A DNA stretch of 64,000 nt, taken from positions 1,861,204-1,925,203 of the forward strand of contig NZ_JAPNKE010000002.1 of the NCBI RefSeq assembly GCF_026626665.1. The letters run 5' to 3'. This DNA is from Nannocystis pusilla. Lineage in GTDB: Bacteria > Myxococcota_A > Polyangia > Nannocystales > Nannocystaceae. The translations under genes and the position numbers were made by a program. The stretch's first letter is position 1; each line of letters starts with the position of its first letter. This document shows positions 38,493-50,302 of this stretch, in pieces. The notes beneath the pieces were generated by a model, which saw only the letters and a list, made by a program, of their open reading frames with translations, ran no database searches and was not told the DNA's origin.

Positions 38493-39296
38493 ATGTTTGA
38501 ACACTATCTCACGTACCAAAAGTCCGACCCCAGGCGTCAGCGCCGGATCGCCATCGCTTCGGTCGTGTCGGGCACGCTCACCTTCTCCGGCATCATCTTC
38601 GTCTGGGCCGCGAACAAGATGAACATCACCAAGGTGGACCCGCCGACGGTCCAGTTCTTGATGGTGCAGATGAGCGCCGAGGAGGCGGCACCGCCACCGC
38701 CGCCGCCGCCGCCGCCGGCCGCTGCGGAGACGCAAGAAGAGGAAGAGAAGGAAGAGATCCCCGAGGAGGATGTCCCGGAGGAGATCGTCCAGCCGAAGGA
38801 GACGCCCGACAAGGTGCCCGACGTGAAGAAGTCGGCGGGCGGCGCCAAGACCAACGCGGTGCCCGGCGGCGTGCCCGGCGGTGTCCCGGGCGGTGTCCCC
38901 GGCGGCGTGCTGGGCGGCGTCCTCGGCGGTCAGCTCGGCGGTCAGCTCGGCGGCGTGGCGACCAAGCGCGACGCGACCCAGGCGACCGCGCCGAAGCCGA
39001 TCGCGGTCGTCATGGGCAACGCGATCTACAAGCCCGACCCCGAGGCCAACAAGCTCGCCGCGACCAAGGCCGGCATGTTCGACAAGCGGCCCGGCACCGT
39101 CTCGGTCTTCTTCTGCGTCGACGTCGACGGCAAGACCGCCGACGTGAAGCTCAAGAAGAAGTTCCCCCACAACGACCCGAAGGTCGACGAGATCTGCCGC
39201 GATACGGTCAAGAAGTGGCGCTTCAAGCCCTTCATGGTCGGCGGCAAGGCGACCAAGGTGTGCTCCGAGGTCGACTTCAACATCAAGTTCAACTGA
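38493..39296 (+). CDS. TonB-family energy transducer with PGGV repeats
   Basis: 267 residues. One N-terminal membrane helix (ASVVSGTLTFSGIIFVWAA), a Pro9 tract, an acidic Glu-rich segment, then repeats VPGGVPGGVPGGVPGGV and LGGQLGGQLGG, and a C-terminal TonB-like domain (VSVFFCVDVDGKTADVKLKK, DTVKKWRFKPFM). Such proteins span the periplasm and transmit force from an ExbB/ExbD motor. Related proteins in myxobacteria act in gliding or outer-membrane transport. The exbB gene follows after a 327-bp repeat-filled gap. Confidence 0.9.
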   Translation: MFEHYLTYQKSDPRRQRRIAIASVVSGTLTFSGIIFVWAANKMNITKVDPPTVQFLMVQMSAEEAAPPPPPPPPPAAAETQEEEEKEEIPEEDVPEEIVQPKETPDKVPDVKKSAGGAKTNAVPGGVPGGVPGGVPGGVLGGVLGGQLGGQLGGVATKRDATQATAPKPIAVVMGNAIYKPDPEANKLAATKAGMFDKRPGTVSVFFCVDVDGKTADVKLKKKFPHNDPKVDEICRDTVKKWRFKPFMVGGKATKVCSEVDFNIKFN

Positions 39297-39623
39297 CTTC
39301 ACGGCCCTCCGGGCCTGCTCGCTTCACGGCCCTCCGGGCCTGCTCGCTTCACGGCCCTCCGGGCCTGCTCGCCACACGGCCCTCCGGGCCTGCTCGCCAC
39401 ACGGCCCCATCCGGGGCCTGATTGGGCCCTTCGGGCTGCTTCGACGGCGACCTCCGCGGGTACTCGACCTTCCTCCGTCTCCCGGCCCAGCCCCCTCGAC
39501 TTCCGGCCTCGCGGTCCCAGGCCGCCGGCCCCCAAAAGACCCCACTGCACGGCCCCTTGGGCCTGATCCACCGCACGGCCTTCAGGCCCTCAGCCGACCC
39601 CAACGAGAAGACAGGCATCCGAC
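39297..39623. repeat. Tandem 25-bp hairpin repeats between tonB and exbB
   Basis: Four near-identical 25-bp units (acggccctccgggcctgctc plus 5 nt) at 39301, 39326, 39351 and 39376, then diverged units near 39401, 39550 and 39575. Each contains GGCCC-tcc-GGGCC, a small hairpin. They fill the gap between two genes of one likely operon, so they probably affect mRNA processing, stability or partial termination. The rest of the gap shows no gene. Confidence 0.85.
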
Positions 39624-40360
39624 ATGGAGCTCATGGACATCACCACGCTACTCGCCAACACCGGCGGAACGGACTTCTCCCTCGCAGGCATGTGGGAGCA
39701 GATGGGCATCTTCGCCAAGGTCATCTTGGTGTTGCTCCTGCTCATGTTCCTGCTGTCTCTGGCGATCGTGCTGGAGCGCCTGCGGGCTTACTCGCGGTCG
39801 CGGCGGCACTCGATCCAGTACATCATGCTGCTGCGCAACTTCTTGCAGGAGCGCAAGCTGCAAGAGGCGGTCGCGGCGGCGCAGACCCACGGCGACAGCC
39901 CGCTGGCGAAGGTCGTGGGCGCCGGCCTGAACGAGTACATCAAGGGCATGGAGGCCCTCAACGAGGAGGGTCCCGAGGACGTCGGCGACTTCGACCTCGT
40001 CGACGCGGTCAACCGCCAGCTGGAGCGCGCCAAGGAGCGTGAGACGGCCAACCTCAAGCGCGGCCTGACCTCGCTGGCGACGGTCGGCACGACGGCCCCG
40101 TTCGTCGGCCTCCTCGGCACCGTGGTCGGCATCATCAACTCGTTCCAGGGCATCTCGTCCGACGGCGGCGGCGGTCTGTCGTCGGTCGCGGGCGGGATCT
40201 CCGAGGCCCTCGTCGCCACCGCCGTGGGCCTCCTCGTCGCCATCCCGGCGGTCGTGATGTTCAACTCCTTCAACGCGCGGGTCGAGGGCTTCCAGATCGA
40301 CATGAACGACGTGGCGTCGGAGCTGATCGACTTCGTCCTCAAGGAAGGGCGCTACCCCTG

Positions 40361-40361
<1 letters not shown>
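39624..40361 (+). CDS. MotA/TolQ/ExbB proton channel protein
   Basis: 245 residues. Three membrane segments: VILVLLLLMFLLSLAIVLE, then TSLATVGTTAPFVGLLGTVVGII and ALVATAVGLLVAIPAVVMFN, the last two forming the channel signature. It forms the stator with ExbD in the inner membrane. The stop overlaps the exbD start (TGATG). A second ATG at 39633 is possible. The exact role (TonB energisation versus gliding) is not decided by sequence. Confidence 0.95.
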
Positions 40362-40885
<524 letters not shown>

Positions 40886-41127
40886 CGGTCTGTGATGTCG
40901 CGGCCGGTCGAGCGGCCGGGCCGCACCGACCCGGCGCGGTCGGCCCCGTCACCGACCTTCACATCACGACCTCCCCGCGTCCGAACTCAGTCCGAACCAA
41001 ACCCCCTCCAAACCCCGCGGCGCGCCCCTCCCCGAGGCGCGCCGCTTGCGTTTTTCCTATACCTCAGCGGCAAACGGCGGTAGGCTAACAACAGCGCGAG
41101 CCCCCGGCGGCTGCGAAGGATCGCCTC

Positions 41128-41572
41128 ATGAGCATGTCAGCAGGCGGCTCCAAAAGGAGCCCAGAGCGATATCAACGTCACCCCTCTCGTCGACGTCTGT
41201 CTCGTGCTGCTCATCATCTTCATGGTGATGCTGCCGAAGAACGTGCCCGAGCTCTCGGTCAAGGTGCCGCCCGAGAGCAAGACGCGGCAGAAGCCGCAAC
41301 CCGAGAGTGAGAACCTCGTCCTCGGTCTGACGAAGGACGGGGCCATCACGCTCAACCGCACGCCGGTCGAGAAGTCGAGCCTCAAGGACACGCTGGAGAA
41401 CCAGCTCAAGTTCCGCGACAAGAAGGTCATCTTCGTCAACTTCGACGACGACGCCGTCTACGGGCTCGCGGTCGAGGTGCTCGACATCGCCAAGCACTCC
41501 GGCGCCGACGTGCTGGGCATCATGAAGAACAAGGACAAGCCGACTCCGGACACCCTGCGGCAGAAAACCTAA
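41128..41572 (+). CDS. ExbD/TolR family protein, copy 2 (frameshifted)
   Basis: About 148 residues from ATG 41128, preceded by gaagga. The N-terminal SMSAGGSK is in one frame and GAQSDINVTPLVDVC in another. Removing one A from the AAAA run at 41152-41155 joins them. The helix ends in MVMLPKNVPELSVKVPP and keeps the channel Asp. A second ExbD is common in myxobacterial Tol/Exb sets. The TSP3 lipoprotein gene starts 8 bp later. Confidence 0.9.
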
Positions 41573-41580
41573 CCGACTCG

Positions 41581-44500
41581 ATGAGCAGGACCGTCGCCAT
41601 GCGTAACAACTTCCTTCGAAGCATTCCCCGCTTGTCGCGCCCGATTCACCGCGGCGACGCCGGCACCGGCGCTTGGGCCCTCGCCGCGCTCGCCATGTTC
41701 GGCGCCTCGACCGCGCTGGGCGGCTGTGTATCCGACCCCGACTGCGGCGTGTGTGATCCCGAGAATCTGATCCTCGAGACCGTCGCGGGCGTGAACTACG
41801 CCGGCAAGGTCGTCAAGCTGCTCGGCCCCGAGTGCGACGACGACGAATGTCCCGGCGAGATCAACAGCGGCAACTACTTCGTCGAGAAGGTCATCCCCTG
41901 TCTCGAGACCGAAGAGGCGATCGAGGCCCCGCGCGGCGCTCAGGAGTGGTGCAAGGTCTCGCCGCTGATCGTCACCGACGGCCTGCAGTTCATCTTCAAC
42001 AACCTGCTGGATCCGCAGTCGGTCGAGCTCGTCCGCAAGTCGCCGGTCAACCCGCAGCTGTTCGAGGTCTACGACTGGAAGACGAACATCGTCCACCTCG
42101 AGGGTCCGATCACCCGCTACAACGGCGACTACCGCCCGGGTTCGCAGACCCAGCCCGACCAGATCAACCGCCTCGTCAACCTGGCGTGCATCGACAACCT
42201 GAACGACCAGGGCAAGCTGTTCGACCACACCAACGTCGACGACAACACCTGCGACGGCCTGTTCGTCGACTCGAAGAGCAAGAAGACCATCCCGCTGAAG
42301 ATGCGGATGGGCGAAGAGGTCAAGACCTACACCGGCGAGACCGACGCCCGCCGCGCCTCGCAGTCGTGCACGACCCCGCAGGACGGCGTCGACACCTGTT
42401 GCGACGCGTGTGACTACGAACTGGCGGTCAACATCGCCAAGTACGGCGTGACCCAGAGCGTGCCCGAGGATCAGGAGGCTAGCCGTAACCAGTTGGCCAG
42501 CCCCAACGCCGGCACCGCGATCAAGTGCGACCTGATGGGCGACAAGTTCGCTCAGTGTCGCGACTTCATCCCGTACGTGAACCGCACCGAGGAGGTGCGC
42601 AAGTTCTCGTACGTGTGGGGGAAGGACGGGAAGCAGACGTTCCGCCTGCCGCTGCAGGACAAGCTGCGCGAGACCCACCCCGACCTGCGGCCTGCCGACG
42701 TCGAGCAGGAGACCGTCCCGTGCCAGACCGACGAGGACTGCGCGGCCAAGCCGTCGCCGAACCTGCCGGGCATGAACTGCGTCGGCACCAAGGACGGCGC
42801 CGCGTGCACCGGCAACGATCCCGACTGCGTGGAGAAGCACTGCCGCGCCGAGTGGTTCGTCGAGTGCCGCGCCGAGCCGGCCACGACCGGTGAGCAGGGC
42901 TACTGCGTCGACAAGCGCTGGAACGGCACCGGCACCGCCGCGTGCTTCCAGACCGACGTCCCGTACCCGATCTGCCTCGACGAGAGCTGCACGCAGACCA
43001 AGGCGGAGTCGGGCAACAATGCCAAGGGCCGCCGCTTCGCCTTCGCCGACGCCGACATCAGCAACACGATCTCGGCGCTCGAGGGCTGCCGCGGCGAGCT
43101 CAGCGGCGGTCAACTGCCGGCCGAGTGCGACCCGTACTTCCAGTCCGGCGTGAAGCCGACGCCCCGCTACGACCGCAAGGAGACCCTGCCGAGCATCGCC
43201 CGCAACTGCGTGTGCGAGGAGTCGCCGGCGGCGGGTTGCACCGACCTGGTCGCGTCGCTGTGCCACGAGGGCGGCGACATCAGCAAGCCGCTCATCAAGG
43301 AGAAGATCGGCCAGTACGCGCTCAAGTTCGTGTCGAAGAACGGCGGCGTGATCTACGACCCGGCGATCAAGGGCGTGCTGTTCCTGCCGGCCGACCTCGG
43401 CGCGATGCCGCGGAGCTTCGCGGAGACGTGCTCGGCGGGCCGGGCCAAGGGCGCCGGCGCCCTCAACATCAAGGACGGCTGGCGCGGCAACGACAACGGG
43501 TTCTTCGAGAACTACGAGAACTTCGACCGCGCGATGTGCTCGAGCTCGACCTACAAGATCGTCTTCAACCACGAGAACTCGAAGGACGACGACGGCAACA
43601 TCCTGCAGTACATCCGCGACAAGGTCGGCAACACGCTGCTCAAGAAGGCGACCTACGTCATCCACACGCCCGACTTCCACGTGGTCCCGGGCAGCGGCTT
43701 CCCGACCAACAACCTGCGCATCGGCGCGTGCGACGACTTCGAGCTGCGCTTCTCGAACAAGTACGACATGAGCCCGTCGAACTTGCAGAAGCTCCAGATC
43801 GTCGAGCTCGGCGGCACCGACGAGGCGCCGGTCGAGGGCAAGGTCATCGCCGGCGGCCCCGGTTGCGCCAAGACGGCCGAGGACCTCGAGTCCGGCAACG
43901 GCACCGTCCCGTGCCTGTCGGTCAACGTGCGCGACCAGGACATCGGCTCGGTCCGCGTCGAGATCGACGCCAAGGAGTTCGGCGCCATCCTGCAGCCGAA
44001 CACCGGCGACAACCCGGTCCGCTATCGCTTCAAGGTCCCGGGCCTCACGCTCGCCGACGGCGAGGACGTGTACGAGGCGATGAAGAACCGCCCGGCCGAC
44101 TACGCGGCCGCGTTCTGGGACGCGTGCGGCATGCCGCTCGTGCTCAGCATGCCGAAGATCGACGCCGAGGGGAACGTGGCCAAGGGCGGCAAGGCCAGCA
44201 AGCCCGACTTCTGGTACGACTTCGAGATCGACTCGCCGAAGTGCAAGGAAGACCTCGACCTCGACGGCTTCCCGTTCTCCTGCGACAACGCGCCCGACGA
44301 CTTCAACCCGGATCAGCTCAACAGCGACGGTGACGAGGCCGGCGACGTGGTCGACCTGTGCCCGACGATCGCGACGATGAACACGCTCGCCGACACCGAC
44401 AAGGACGGTATCGGCAACGAGTGCGACTTCTGCACGCGCCCGGTGAACACCTACAACAAGAACGCGCAGGCGGCCATGGCGCCCGAGCGCATGCGGGTCC

Positions 44501-45717
44501 GCAACATCCCGGACCAGTCGGACTTCGACCGCGACGGCATCGGCGACGTCTGCGACAACTGCATCACCGTGCCCAACTGCGGCGACTTCGGCAACACGGG
44601 CAACCTGACCCCGGCGAAGATCGGCGACGCCATCCCGTTCAACAACGACGGCCAGTGCCAGGTCGACAACGACGCCAACCCGTTCATCGGTGACGCGTGC
44701 GCCGGCCTGATCACGATGCCCGATCAGGGCGCGGCCGGCCCGGTCGGCTTCGGGCTCGAGGACGACTTCGACCAGGACGGCATCCCGAACGGCGACGACA
44801 AGTGCCCGCGCCAGCGCGTCAAGGCTTGCACCGAGGACGCGGACTGCGGCGACGAGAACGTGACCTGCAACGCGGGCTTCTGCAGCAACCACTCGGACTT
44901 CGACGGCGACGATGTCGGCGACATCTGCGACACCTGCCCGTACGTCGGCAACCCGCAGCAGGTCCAGGTCGGCATGTCGGAGGAGAACGACGCCGACGGC
45001 GACTTCGTCGGCTTCAACTGCGAGACCAACAGCGAGTGCTACGAGACCCCGGACGCGCGCCCGATCGCGTTCTACGACAAGGTCGCGCCCTCGGGCATGT
45101 GCTGCACCGCCGTGTTCCCGACCGACACGCTCGACGCTCCGCGCCTCATGCCCGACGGCGAGCCGCTCGAGCGCGACGAGGTCGAGCGCCTGATGATGGA
45201 GTACCAGGCCGCTCGCGAGGCGTGGACGATGGCGATGGACGGCAGCGAGCCGCCCAAGCCCCCGCTGTTCGTCCCGCTCAAGGCCGACTGCGGCGGCGAG
45301 GGCCCCGACAAGTGCCGTAAGCTGCCCGAGAAGGTCCTGAACACGCCGGGCGTCGTCAACCTGCCGCCCGGTTGCGCCGAGGCCGGCCAGCCGCTCACGC
45401 TCGACAGCCCGAGCATCAACGGCAACGCCGACGAGCTGTACAAGTTCATGTGCACGCTGCCGCAGCGCGACCAGGACTTCGACGGCATCGGCGACTCGTG
45501 CGACCTGTGCCCGTTCGCCTTCGACCAGGACAACACCCTGTACAAGGACCAGAACAACAAGGTGTGGCCGAACTACGGCCAGTACTGCAGCGGCGTGTGG
45601 GCCGTCGACGTGGCGCCGCGCCTGCTCTCGCAGTGCGGTGACCTGTCCGAGGACGTGGGCATGACCGGCACCGACACGATGATGACGACCAGCGGCTCGA
45701 GCACCACCGGCGGCTGA
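41581..45717 (+). CDS. Giant lipoprotein with thrombospondin type-3 repeats
   Basis: 1378 residues. The signal ends at lipobox STALGGC (Cys near residue 49). Residues about 50-890 are a Cys-rich region without a known fold. From about 890 come Asp-rich TSP3-type repeats: SDFDRDGIGDVCDNC, DDFDQDGIPNGDDKCP, SDFDGDDVGDICDTCP and DQDFDGIGDSCDLCP. These bind calcium and form rigid rods. The C-terminus is Thr/Ser-rich. Placed 8 bp after exbD2, it is probably a surface client or part of the same machine. A clear terminator follows. Confidence 0.92.
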   Translation: MSRTVAMRNNFLRSIPRLSRPIHRGDAGTGAWALAALAMFGASTALGGCVSDPDCGVCDPENLILETVAGVNYAGKVVKLLGPECDDDECPGEINSGNYFVEKVIPCLETEEAIEAPRGAQEWCKVSPLIVTDGLQFIFNNLLDPQSVELVRKSPVNPQLFEVYDWKTNIVHLEGPITRYNGDYRPGSQTQPDQINRLVNLACIDNLNDQGKLFDHTNVDDNTCDGLFVDSKSKKTIPLKMRMGEEVKTYTGETDARRASQSCTTPQDGVDTCCDACDYELAVNIAKYGVTQSVPEDQEASRNQLASPNAGTAIKCDLMGDKFAQCRDFIPYVNRTEEVRKFSYVWGKDGKQTFRLPLQDKLRETHPDLRPADVEQETVPCQTDEDCAAKPSPNLPGMNCVGTKDGAACTGNDPDCVEKHCRAEWFVECRAEPATTGEQGYCVDKRWNGTGTAACFQTDVPYPICLDESCTQTKAESGNNAKGRRFAFADADISNTISALEGCRGELSGGQLPAECDPYFQSGVKPTPRYDRKETLPSIARNCVCEESPAAGCTDLVASLCHEGGDISKPLIKEKIGQYALKFVSKNGGVIYDPAIKGVLFLPADLGAMPRSFAETCSAGRAKGAGALNIKDGWRGNDNGFFENYENFDRAMCSSSTYKIVFNHENSKDDDGNILQYIRDKVGNTLLKKATYVIHTPDFHVVPGSGFPTNNLRIGACDDFELRFSNKYDMSPSNLQKLQIVELGGTDEAPVEGKVIAGGPGCAKTAEDLESGNGTVPCLSVNVRDQDIGSVRVEIDAKEFGAILQPNTGDNPVRYRFKVPGLTLADGEDVYEAMKNRPADYAAAFWDACGMPLVLSMPKIDAEGNVAKGGKASKPDFWYDFEIDSPKCKEDLDLDGFPFSCDNAPDDFNPDQLNSDGDEAGDVVDLCPTIATMNTLADTDKDGIGNECDFCTRPVNTYNKNAQAAMAPERMRVRNIPDQSDFDRDGIGDVCDNCITVPNCGDFGNTGNLTPAKIGDAIPFNNDGQCQVDNDANPFIGDACAGLITMPDQGAAGPVGFGLEDDFDQDGIPNGDDKCPRQRVKACTEDADCGDENVTCNAGFCSNHSDFDGDDVGDICDTCPYVGNPQQVQVGMSEENDADGDFVGFNCETNSECYETPDARPIAFYDKVAPSGMCCTAVFPTDTLDAPRLMPDGEPLERDEVERLMMEYQAAREAWTMAMDGSEPPKPPLFVPLKADCGGEGPDKCRKLPEKVLNTPGVVNLPPGCAEAGQPLTLDSPSINGNADELYKFMCTLPQRDQDFDGIGDSCDLCPFAFDQDNTLYKDQNNKVWPNYGQYCSGVWAVDVAPRLLSQCGDLSEDVGMTGTDTMMTTSGSSTTGG

Positions 45718-45737
45718 GCCGAGCTGGACGGACCGAC

Positions 45738-45771
45738 GAAGAAGGGCCGCTTCACGCGGCCTCTTCTTTTT
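45738..45771 (+). terminator. Rho-independent terminator
   Basis: The stem agaaggGCCGC - ttca - cGCGGCctcttct is followed by a T5 run at 45767-45771. It lies 20 bp after the TSP3 gene stop and is the only textbook intrinsic terminator I see in the window. Confidence 0.85.
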
Positions 45772-45849
45772 GCTTTGCGGCTCGCGTCGGGCGCGTGGCC
45801 GCAAAAAGCCCGCGTGCGCGGGCGAGGAGAGGCGGGCCTGGCCCGCGGT

Positions 45850-46590
45850 TCAGATCGACACGGCCGGCTCGAAGCGCCAGACCGCGCGCAGATCGCCGGC
45901 GGCACTGCGCGCGGCGATCTCGGCTGCGACCTCCGCGAGCTCGTCCGCGGCTCGCGGCGCGCCCTCGTAGAACAATCGGCCCTGTCCTTCGGGACCTGGC
46001 TCGAACCAGCAGTCGAGGTCGTCGAGGGTGAGGATATGGCCGCGGCGGAGCCGTAGAATGATGTTCTCGGCGGTCAGGGCGTCGTCGAACTCCTCGCGCA
46101 GCTTGCCGATCCGGCGCGCCTCGTCGCTGAGTCCGGCGAGGTCGCCGGCGACCACCGTGTGCAGCTCTCCGAGCGCGCGCAGGCCGTCGACCTCGCCCTC
46201 GCCGCCCCAGAAGCGGCCGCGGACGTAGACGTAGGGCGGGGCCATCACGCCGGTGACGCCGGCGATCTGACGGGCGGCCTGCGGCTGATCGTGGAGGTTC
46301 ATGCGGCGGAACGGGATGCCCTCGGCGGTGAACACGGCGGCCACGCGATCGGTGGCCGCGTCGCCGGGGTAGCCGAACACGACGACGACGATCGGATCGG
46401 ACCTGTCCAATGGTTCATCTTGCAGCGTCGCCTCCTCGACGGGCGGCTCCGGGGGGGCGTCGTGACGCCCTCCGAGCGCCGCGGCGCGCTCCTGCACCTG
46501 CTCGAAGAGCTTGCGGCCGGTCTCGCGGACACCCTCGGGGAGGTGCTTCTCCGCCATCGATTGCGCCTTGCGCAGCAGATCTCGCAACAC
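45850..46590 (-). CDS. Glutaredoxin-like protein lacking the CxxC motif
   Basis: About 246 residues from GTG 46590 (ATG 46557 is possible, with aagg upstream). Residues 1-40 form a charged helix (LRDLLRKAQSMAEKHLPEGV). A thioredoxin-fold domain follows: IVVVVFGYPGDAATDRVAAV and IPFRRMNLHDQPQAARQIAG, with APPYVYVRGRFWGG (cis-Pro). The active-site CxxC is replaced by YPGD, so it is unlikely to be a redox enzyme. A second domain continues with RLRRGHILTLDDLDCWF. Two palindromic pairs lie in frame. Confidence 0.72.
   Translation of the reverse strand: MLRDLLRKAQSMAEKHLPEGVRETGRKLFEQVQERAAALGGRHDAPPEPPVEEATLQDEPLDRSDPIVVVVFGYPGDAATDRVAAVFTAEGIPFRRMNLHDQPQAARQIAGVTGVMAPPYVYVRGRFWGGEGEVDGLRALGELHTVVAGDLAGLSDEARRIGKLREEFDDALTAENIILRLRRGHILTLDDLDCWFEPGPEGQGRLFYEGAPRAADELAEVAAEIAARSAAGDLRAVWRFEPAVSI
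45978..46004. repeat. 14-bp palindromic pair inside a reading frame
   Basis: Cores at 45981 and 45995, both CCTG, with GTCC - TTCG - GGAC as an exact stem-loop. It lies in the glutaredoxin-like gene. Confidence 0.7.
46399..46425. repeat. 14-bp palindromic pair inside a reading frame
   Basis: Cores at 46402 (CCTG) and 46416 (CATC). It lies in the glutaredoxin-like gene just before its thioredoxin-like domain. Confidence 0.55.
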
Positions 46591-46758
46591 GCGAGGACAG
46601 TAACGCGAACATCCGAGGGCGACCAGAGCGGGCCCGCGACGGGCGGCCGCGAGACCAGGGCGACGCGGCGCGCAGGGATTTTCGCGCGCGAGCGGGCCCG
46701 GCCGTTCCGAATCCCGCCGCCCTTCGCTGATCCGTGGTATGGGTCTGCCTCGCGCCCG

Positions 46759-47651
46759 ATGTTGCGGCTCACGCTCCACCTCGTGCTCGCGGCCAACTTC
46801 GCCGCGAGTCCCGTTGCCGGATCAAGGACAAGCCAGCGTCCAACTGCCGCAACCCGAGCGCCCTCTACGAAGAGGGCCTCAAGGATTACGATCAGAAGTT
46901 CACCAAGGCCGCGATCGAGAAGTTCGAGGCGGCCCACAAGTGCTCGAAGAACCCGCTGATCCTCTACAACATCGGGTTGGCCTACAAGCGGCTCTACGAC
47001 ACCGAGCAGCAGCCCGACCTGCTGCACGCGGCCAAGAAGGCGCTGGTCGAGTACGTCGACGCGATCGAGAAGGACCCGACGCTCGGCGCCGATCCGGAAG
47101 AGGTGAAGCCGGTGCTGGCCGAGATCGACGCCGAGATCGAGCGGATTCGTCCGCCCGAAGTGGCGCCCGAGCCCGAACCGCCGCCGCCGGCGCCCGATCC
47201 GGTCGACCCCGGCAAGCCGAAGCGGATGCTCGGCATCGGGCTGATGAGCGGCGGTGGGGCGCTGACGGTGGTCGGCGTGGCGGTGAGCGCCGCGTTCGCC
47301 AGCAAGGGCGCCCGGCTGCACGACCAGCTCAACGGTGACGGCGGGATCTACGACCAGCTCGAGGCGGGCGGCTGCGGGCTGACGCAGGTCGACGACGCGC
47401 AGGGCGCCGACACGATGACCTGCGACGCGCTTCGCAGCGAACGCCAGGACCTCAAGACCGACGGGGCGCGCGCCAACGGGGTCGCGTTCGGGATGATGGC
47501 CGTGGGGGTCGTCGGCCTCGGCCTGCTCATCGGCGGCGCGGTGGCGTTCGCCCAGAGCAAGCGGGCCACCGCCGAGTGGGAGTCGAGCCAGCGCGCCCGC
47601 GTGCGCGTGCTGCCGACGATGGGCGGGTTCGTGCTGCAGGGCCGCTTCTAG
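46759..47651 (+). CDS. TPR-like exported protein with two C-terminal membrane helices (frameshifted)
   Basis: The signal LRLTLHLVLAANFAASPVA (ATG 46759) is in one frame; the body (IKDKPASNCRNPSALYEEG) is in another after a one-base loss near 46825. A TPR-like region (QKFTKAAIEKFEAAHKCSKN, LILYNIGLAYKRLYD) is followed by a Pro/Glu linker and two hydrophobic helices (IGLMSGGGALTVVGVAVSAAF, GVAFGMMAVGVVGLGLLIGG). This layout is frequent in myxobacterial proteins of unknown function. It converges on the GAF kinase gene. Confidence 0.78.
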
Positions 47652-47997
47652 GCGGCGAGCGGGGTTGACCGGGAGCGGCGCGGGCGTGCGTCGGTCACCT
47701 CGTGGTTCGGGGCGCTGCGGCGGGTGACGAGGACTCGACCCGACGACGGCTACGCCGTGGCTCGAGAAGCCTGCAGCAGGACTGGACGGCTCGAATCGAG
47801 CGGCCCTGGATAGCCGTCGCTCAGCCGCTGCATGGAAGTCACGCCGGGATAGCGATAGCGACCCGAAGGGTCGCTCGGTCAAGAGCGGGCGCAGTGAAGC
47901 GACGGCGTGAGGCGTGCGGGCATGGCGCGCCCGGGCCGAGGCGTTCGTATGTCTGAAAGAACATGTCCCAATGGGCATGCCCTTCAAGGCATGTCGT
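47652..47997. other. Convergent intergenic gap
   Basis: 346 bp. Except for a five-unit 14-bp array at its right end, I see no repeat, gene or terminator in it. Confidence 0.5.

Positions 47998-48013
<16 letters not shown>
47945..48013. repeat. 14-bp palindromic array, 5 units
   Basis: Cores at 47948 (TATG), 47962, 47976, 47990 and 48004, exactly 14 bp apart. It runs into the last codons of the GAF kinase gene (PQGMS) in a convergent gap. Confidence 0.9.
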
Positions 48014-49254
<1,241 letters not shown>

Positions 49255-49361
49255 GGCTTCTACGATACTCGCCGCTTCGAGCCCAGCAAGTCGTCTTCAT
49301 CGCCATCTGCCACGTACGGCTGTCCGCGGGCAGCTGTTCGAGCGAGCGACTGTCGTCGCTG

Positions 49362-50202
49362 TCAGAACTTGCCGAGGCGAAGCCCGAGAGTGCCGGTCAG
49401 ACCGCTGAGGATCCGGTCGCTCGGGCCGCTCCACGGCTGCGCCACGGCGAAGCGATAGCCGCCCGAGAGCACGAGACGCAGCACGCGAGTCAGCGCGAAC
49501 GACAGGCCGAGCTCCGGTTCGGCCACGAACATCGCGGCTCGATTGACGCAGCGGTCGAGGCGTTCGTCGTTGAGGCAGACCCGGCCGCCGCCGATGAGCG
49601 CGCCGATTTGGAGCGAAAGAATCGGACCTGCAGCAACGCGACGGCGAGCGTGACGCCGGCGTACTGGGTCCGCATGTTGAAGGTGCGATCGTCGCTCCGC
49701 TGGGCCGGCAGCGGGGTGGCGAGCGCGGTGCCGGCGGCGCCGAACATGAAGCGCTCGTTGACGATGACGGCAAAGTCGGCGCCGAGCATCAGTCCGGGCG
49801 AGCGTCCGAAGCCGGTCAGCTTGAAGGTGGGAGCGATGTAGGCGCCGACCTTGGAGCCGCCGCCGATCAGCGGCTTGCCCTCGGTCCACAGCGGCCCGCG
49901 CTTCGGCCCCCCTTGGGCTCGGCTGGCTTTGGGGCCATGGTCGCAGGGGCAGGCCCGGCGGTGGCCGGGACCGCGGGGGCGGCGACGTCGGGCGGCGGCG
50001 GCTGCCAGGCCGGGACGCTGGCGGGCTGGGTGAGATCGGGCGGGTTGCCCTGGATCGGCTGGGTCGCGGGCATCGGCGCCAGGTCGGCGCTGCCGCTGCT
50101 GCTGACGTGCGGCGAGGGCGGGGCCTGGACGCCCGCGGTCGCGCTCGCCGGAGCGGACAGGAGCGCGAGCGCGGCGAGCACGGGAAGGACGCGGGGGGCC
50201 AT
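49362..50202 (-). CDS. Probable outer-membrane beta-barrel or periplasmic protein (two frameshifts)
   Basis: The signal peptide APRVLPVLAALALLSAPASATAG (ATG 50202) is followed by a long Pro/Ala linker. Then, in another frame, GAYIAPTFKLTGFGRSPGLM and FNMRTQYAGVTLAVALLQVRF, and in a third frame LRLVLSGGYRFAVAQPWSG, with the C-terminal LRLGKF ending in Phe, as in outer-membrane barrels. One base is missing in the C6 run near 49908 and one in a run near 49615. After correction it is about 281 residues. Family unknown. Confidence 0.72.
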
Positions 50203-50302
50203 GCGTGGGCATACTGTTGCAGGGCCGGCCCCACGAGGCAATCGTCGGCGGACCGCGAGCCGCGTGCTTGCCGGTCCGCGCCACCCCGTGCAAGATCCCG
50301 CG

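Noticed and set aside
41569..45804. 1411-codon open frame on the minus strand opposite the TSP3 gene
   Set aside because: It is the GC-bias shadow of the plus-strand gene. It has no signal, domain or sensible composition (mostly Val, Ala, Asp, Arg, Leu), whereas the plus strand has a lipobox and TSP3 motifs.
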